In this document: piece by piece, positions 61,924 through 64,000 of the stretch | Position numbering within the stretch: position 1 is the first letter of the stretch | Layout: each line of letters begins with the position of its first letter | Assembly: GCA_963741135.1 (NCBI GenBank) | Contig: CAVUHC010000008.1 | Location: forward strand, 1,116,001 to 1,180,000 | Length of the DNA stretch: 64,000 nucleotides | From: Gp6-AA40 sp963741135 | GTDB lineage: Bacteria > Acidobacteriota > Vicinamibacteria > Vicinamibacterales > UBA2999 | Direction of reading: 5' to 3' | Program-made: the position numbers and the translations under genes | The notes under the pieces: generated by a model | What the model saw: the letters and a program-made list of their open reading frames with translations, nothing else | The model's database searches: none | Told to the model about the DNA's origin: nothing

Positions 61924-64000
61924 TTGACGTCCTAGGCACTCCGCTCCAGTTCCTGAAGGGCGTGGGTCCGCGGAAGGCCGCGGACCTGAAGCGCGCCGGC
62001 CTCTTCACCGTCGAAGATCTCCTCTACCGCCTTCCATTCCGCTACGAAGATCGCAGTCACATGCAGCCGATCGCATCCCTTCGGCCGGGAATGCGGGCGG
62101 CGGTGCTCGGCGAAATCAAGAGCGCGCACCTGGCCGTGACCAGACGTCGGGGCTTCAAGATTTTCCATGCGGTGGTGGGAGACACAAGTGGCGCGATTCG
62201 CTGCACCTGGATGAACCAGGCGTTTCTGACCGACATCCTCAAGCCGCACCTGTCGGTGGTCATTTTCGGCGATGTCAAGCTCGACTCGACTGGGCTCCAC
62301 TTCATGAACCCGGAGTACGAGCTGATGTCGGACGATCTCGAGTCGGTGCGGACGGCGCGCATCGTCCCGTTCTATGAAAAAACCGGAACGGTCACCCCGA
62401 ACATGCAGCGGCGCATCGTCCGCCAGGCGCTCGATCAGCTTCCCTCGACAATCGTTGACAGGGTGCCGGACGAGATCCGCGAACGGCTGCAGCTGATGCC
62501 GCGGCGAATCGCGCTCGAGGAGTCGCACTTCCCGCCGAACGAAGCAAGGGTCGAGGATTTGAATGCGTTTCGCACTCCTGCGCAACGGCGGATGATCTTC
62601 GAAGAATTCTTTCTCTTTCAGATCGGCCATGCGTGGCGCCGCCACGCAACCAGCATGGAGCTGAAGCCGTATGTGCCGCAGGTAGACGATCGGATTCGTG
62701 CCTCGGCCGCGAAGATTCTTCCATTCAAGCTGACACCAGGGCAGAGGCAGGCGGTGAAGGAGATCGTCGACGACATGCTCCTCCCACAGCCGATGCACCG
62801 CCTGTTGCAGGGCGATGTCGGGGCCGGGAAGACCATCGTGGCGCTGCTCGCCGCGATTGTCGCGATGGAGAACGGCCTGCAGGTGGCGTTCATGGCCCCC
62901 ACCGAGATTCTGGCGGCGCAGCACTATGGCAACATCGCCCGGTTGTTGTCGCAGTCGCGGTTCCGGGTGGACATGCTGACCGGCAGCACACCCGGGCTCA
63001 AGAAGCACACACTTCACGCGCACATCGAGCGGGGGACGACGAACCTGATCGTTGGCACGCATGCGTTGGTGCAAGAGACGATCAAGTTCAACAAGCTCGG
63101 GCTGGTCGTCATCGACGAGCAGCACCGCTTCGGCGTGGCGCAGCGGGCGGCGCTGCGCGCGAAGGGGCTGCGGCCGGACGTGCTTCTGATGACCGCGACG
63201 CCGATTCCGAGGACCCTCGCGCTGACCGACTACAGCGAGCTCGACGTGTCGAAGATCCCCGACCTTCCGCCTGGACGCAAGCCGGTGCGCACGTGGGTCA
63301 AGCCCGAATCACGGCGTGACGAGATCTACCAGCTGATTCGCGATCAGCTCGATGCCGGGCGGCAGGCGTACATCATTTATCCGCTCGTAGAGGAGTCAGA
63401 GAAGATCGATTTGAAGTCGGCGACGGAAATGGCGGACCATCTTCAGACCGAAATATTTCCGGCATACCGCGTGGCGCTGCTGCACGGGCGCATGAAGCAG
63501 GACGCCAAGGATCGCGTGATGCACGCGTTCGCGGCGGGGCAGATCCACCTGCTCGTGTCGACGACAGTCGTGGAAGTCGGCGTCGACGTGTCGAACGCCT
63601 CGATCATGGTGGTCGAGCATGCCGAGCGCTTCGGGCTCTCGCAGCTCCACCAGCTGCGTGGCCGGGTCGGGCGAGGACAGTGGGAGTCGCATTGCATCCT
63701 GCTGTACCAAGCGCCGTGGACCGATGACGCCCGCGAGCGGCTCAAGGCCATGGCGGGAACGAGTGATGGATTCGCGATCGCGGAACGCGACCTCGAGCTG
63801 CGCGGTCCTGGAGATTTCTTCGGGACCCGGCAGTCGGGGCTGCCGGCGCTGCGGACCGGCGATCTGGTACGCGACCGGGACATCATGGAGACGGCGCACC
63901 GCGAGGCGCGACGGCTCGTCAACGAGGGCGGGCTGTCCGGAGATCTGCTCAAGTTCGTGCAACAAGAATGGCAAGAACAATTCGGGTTAATTGAAGTTGG
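61920..64000 (+). CDS. recG: ATP-dependent DNA helicase RecG, cut by the window end
   Basis: About 693 codons visible from TTG 61920; the frame is closed by a TGA six bases earlier, so TTG is the only good start. N-terminal wedge: LGTPLQFLKGVGPRKAADL, RYEDRSHMQPIA. Helicase: FKLTPGQRQAVKEIV, Walker A GDVGAGKTIVALLAA, APTEILAAQHY, motif II VIDEQHRFGVAQR, MTATPIPRTLALT, GRMKQDAKDRVMHAF, VSTTVVEVGVDV, HQLRGRVGRGQW, and GPGDFFGTRQSGLP near the end. It regresses stalled forks and branches. Only about the last few residues are missing. Confidence 0.93.
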   Translation, partial: MVDVLGTPLQFLKGVGPRKAADLKRAGLFTVEDLLYRLPFRYEDRSHMQPIASLRPGMRAAVLGEIKSAHLAVTRRRGFKIFHAVVGDTSGAIRCTWMNQAFLTDILKPHLSVVIFGDVKLDSTGLHFMNPEYELMSDDLESVRTARIVPFYEKTGTVTPNMQRRIVRQALDQLPSTIVDRVPDEIRERLQLMPRRIALEESHFPPNEARVEDLNAFRTPAQRRMIFEEFFLFQIGHAWRRHATSMELKPYVPQVDDRIRASAAKILPFKLTPGQRQAVKEIVDDMLLPQPMHRLLQGDVGAGKTIVALLAAIVAMENGLQVAFMAPTEILAAQHYGNIARLLSQSRFRVDMLTGSTPGLKKHTLHAHIERGTTNLIVGTHALVQETIKFNKLGLVVIDEQHRFGVAQRAALRAKGLRPDVLLMTATPIPRTLALTDYSELDVSKIPDLPPGRKPVRTWVKPESRRDEIYQLIRDQLDAGRQAYIIYPLVEESEKIDLKSATEMADHLQTEIFPAYRVALLHGRMKQDAKDRVMHAFAAGQIHLLVSTTVVEVGVDVSNASIMVVEHAERFGLSQLHQLRGRVGRGQWESHCILLYQAPWTDDARERLKAMAGTSDGFAIAERDLELRGPGDFFGTRQSGLPALRTGDLVRDRDIMETAHREARRLVNEGGLSGDLLKFVQQEWQEQFGLIEV

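Overview
The window looks like a chromosomal segment of an Acidobacteriota member, most likely of the Vicinamibacteria type. This is inferred from the gene families, not from a marker gene: high GC throughout, an acidobacterial TIGR02999-type sigma factor, a Ser/Thr kinase fused to a TolB-like/TPR sensor, several secreted NHL/beta-propeller proteins, a secreted SpoIVB-type S55 protein and many secreted proteins without known function. No rRNA, tRNA, phage, IS element or CRISPR array was seen.

Layout. 0-14 kb: a truncated DUF3237 gene and a frameshifted NTF2/flavin monooxygenase. Then a STAS protein, a Crp-family regulator and a small secreted protein; two near-identical GTGA-N6-TCAC sites lie about 90 bp upstream of the STAS and secreted-protein genes. 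Then a kinase-TPR gene preceded by a decayed sigma factor, two NHL-propeller proteins, an amidohydrolase and a large GAF/AAA+/Fis regulator. 14-30 kb: small secreted or regulatory proteins, an AAC(6')-like acetyltransferase, MmgE/PrpD, two dipeptide-type ABC permeases without partners, TPR and DUF937-OmpA proteins, an ECF sigma/anti-sigma pair, a large beta-propeller protein and the S55 protein.

30-41 kb: an aromatic amino acid operon: leader peptide and attenuator, aroD-aroE fusion, trpE, trpG, trpD, trpC, trpF, trpB, trpA, aroQ, aroF, tyrA. The leader has three consecutive Trp codons plus Phe and Tyr codons. Four RNA segments can form mutually exclusive terminator and antiterminator hairpins, so this is a classical ribosome-mediated attenuator placed before a combined shikimate/Trp/Tyr operon. 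41-44 kb: 3-oxoacid CoA-transferase A and B, thiolase and a JAMM protease follow in the same direction.

44-64 kb: glycosyltransferase, leucyl aminopeptidase, two sigma factors, a dihaem cytochrome c, a collagen-like secreted protein, and then a housekeeping block (amidase, ftsK, rnj, rsmA, metallopeptidase, nth, DUF3467, lexA, recG cut by the window end).

Two window-wide patterns stand out. First, at least nine gene boundaries carry degenerate 7-nt tandem repeats, often as inverted arms; each locus has its own heptamer, and some reach into start or stop regions. Second, single-base frameshifts cluster strongly at 38.5-43.3 kb, with others at 0.5-2, 8.6-9.2, 44.4, 46.1, 47.4 and 52.6 kb. The genes read through once a base is removed or added, so sequencing/assembly error is more likely than gene death.
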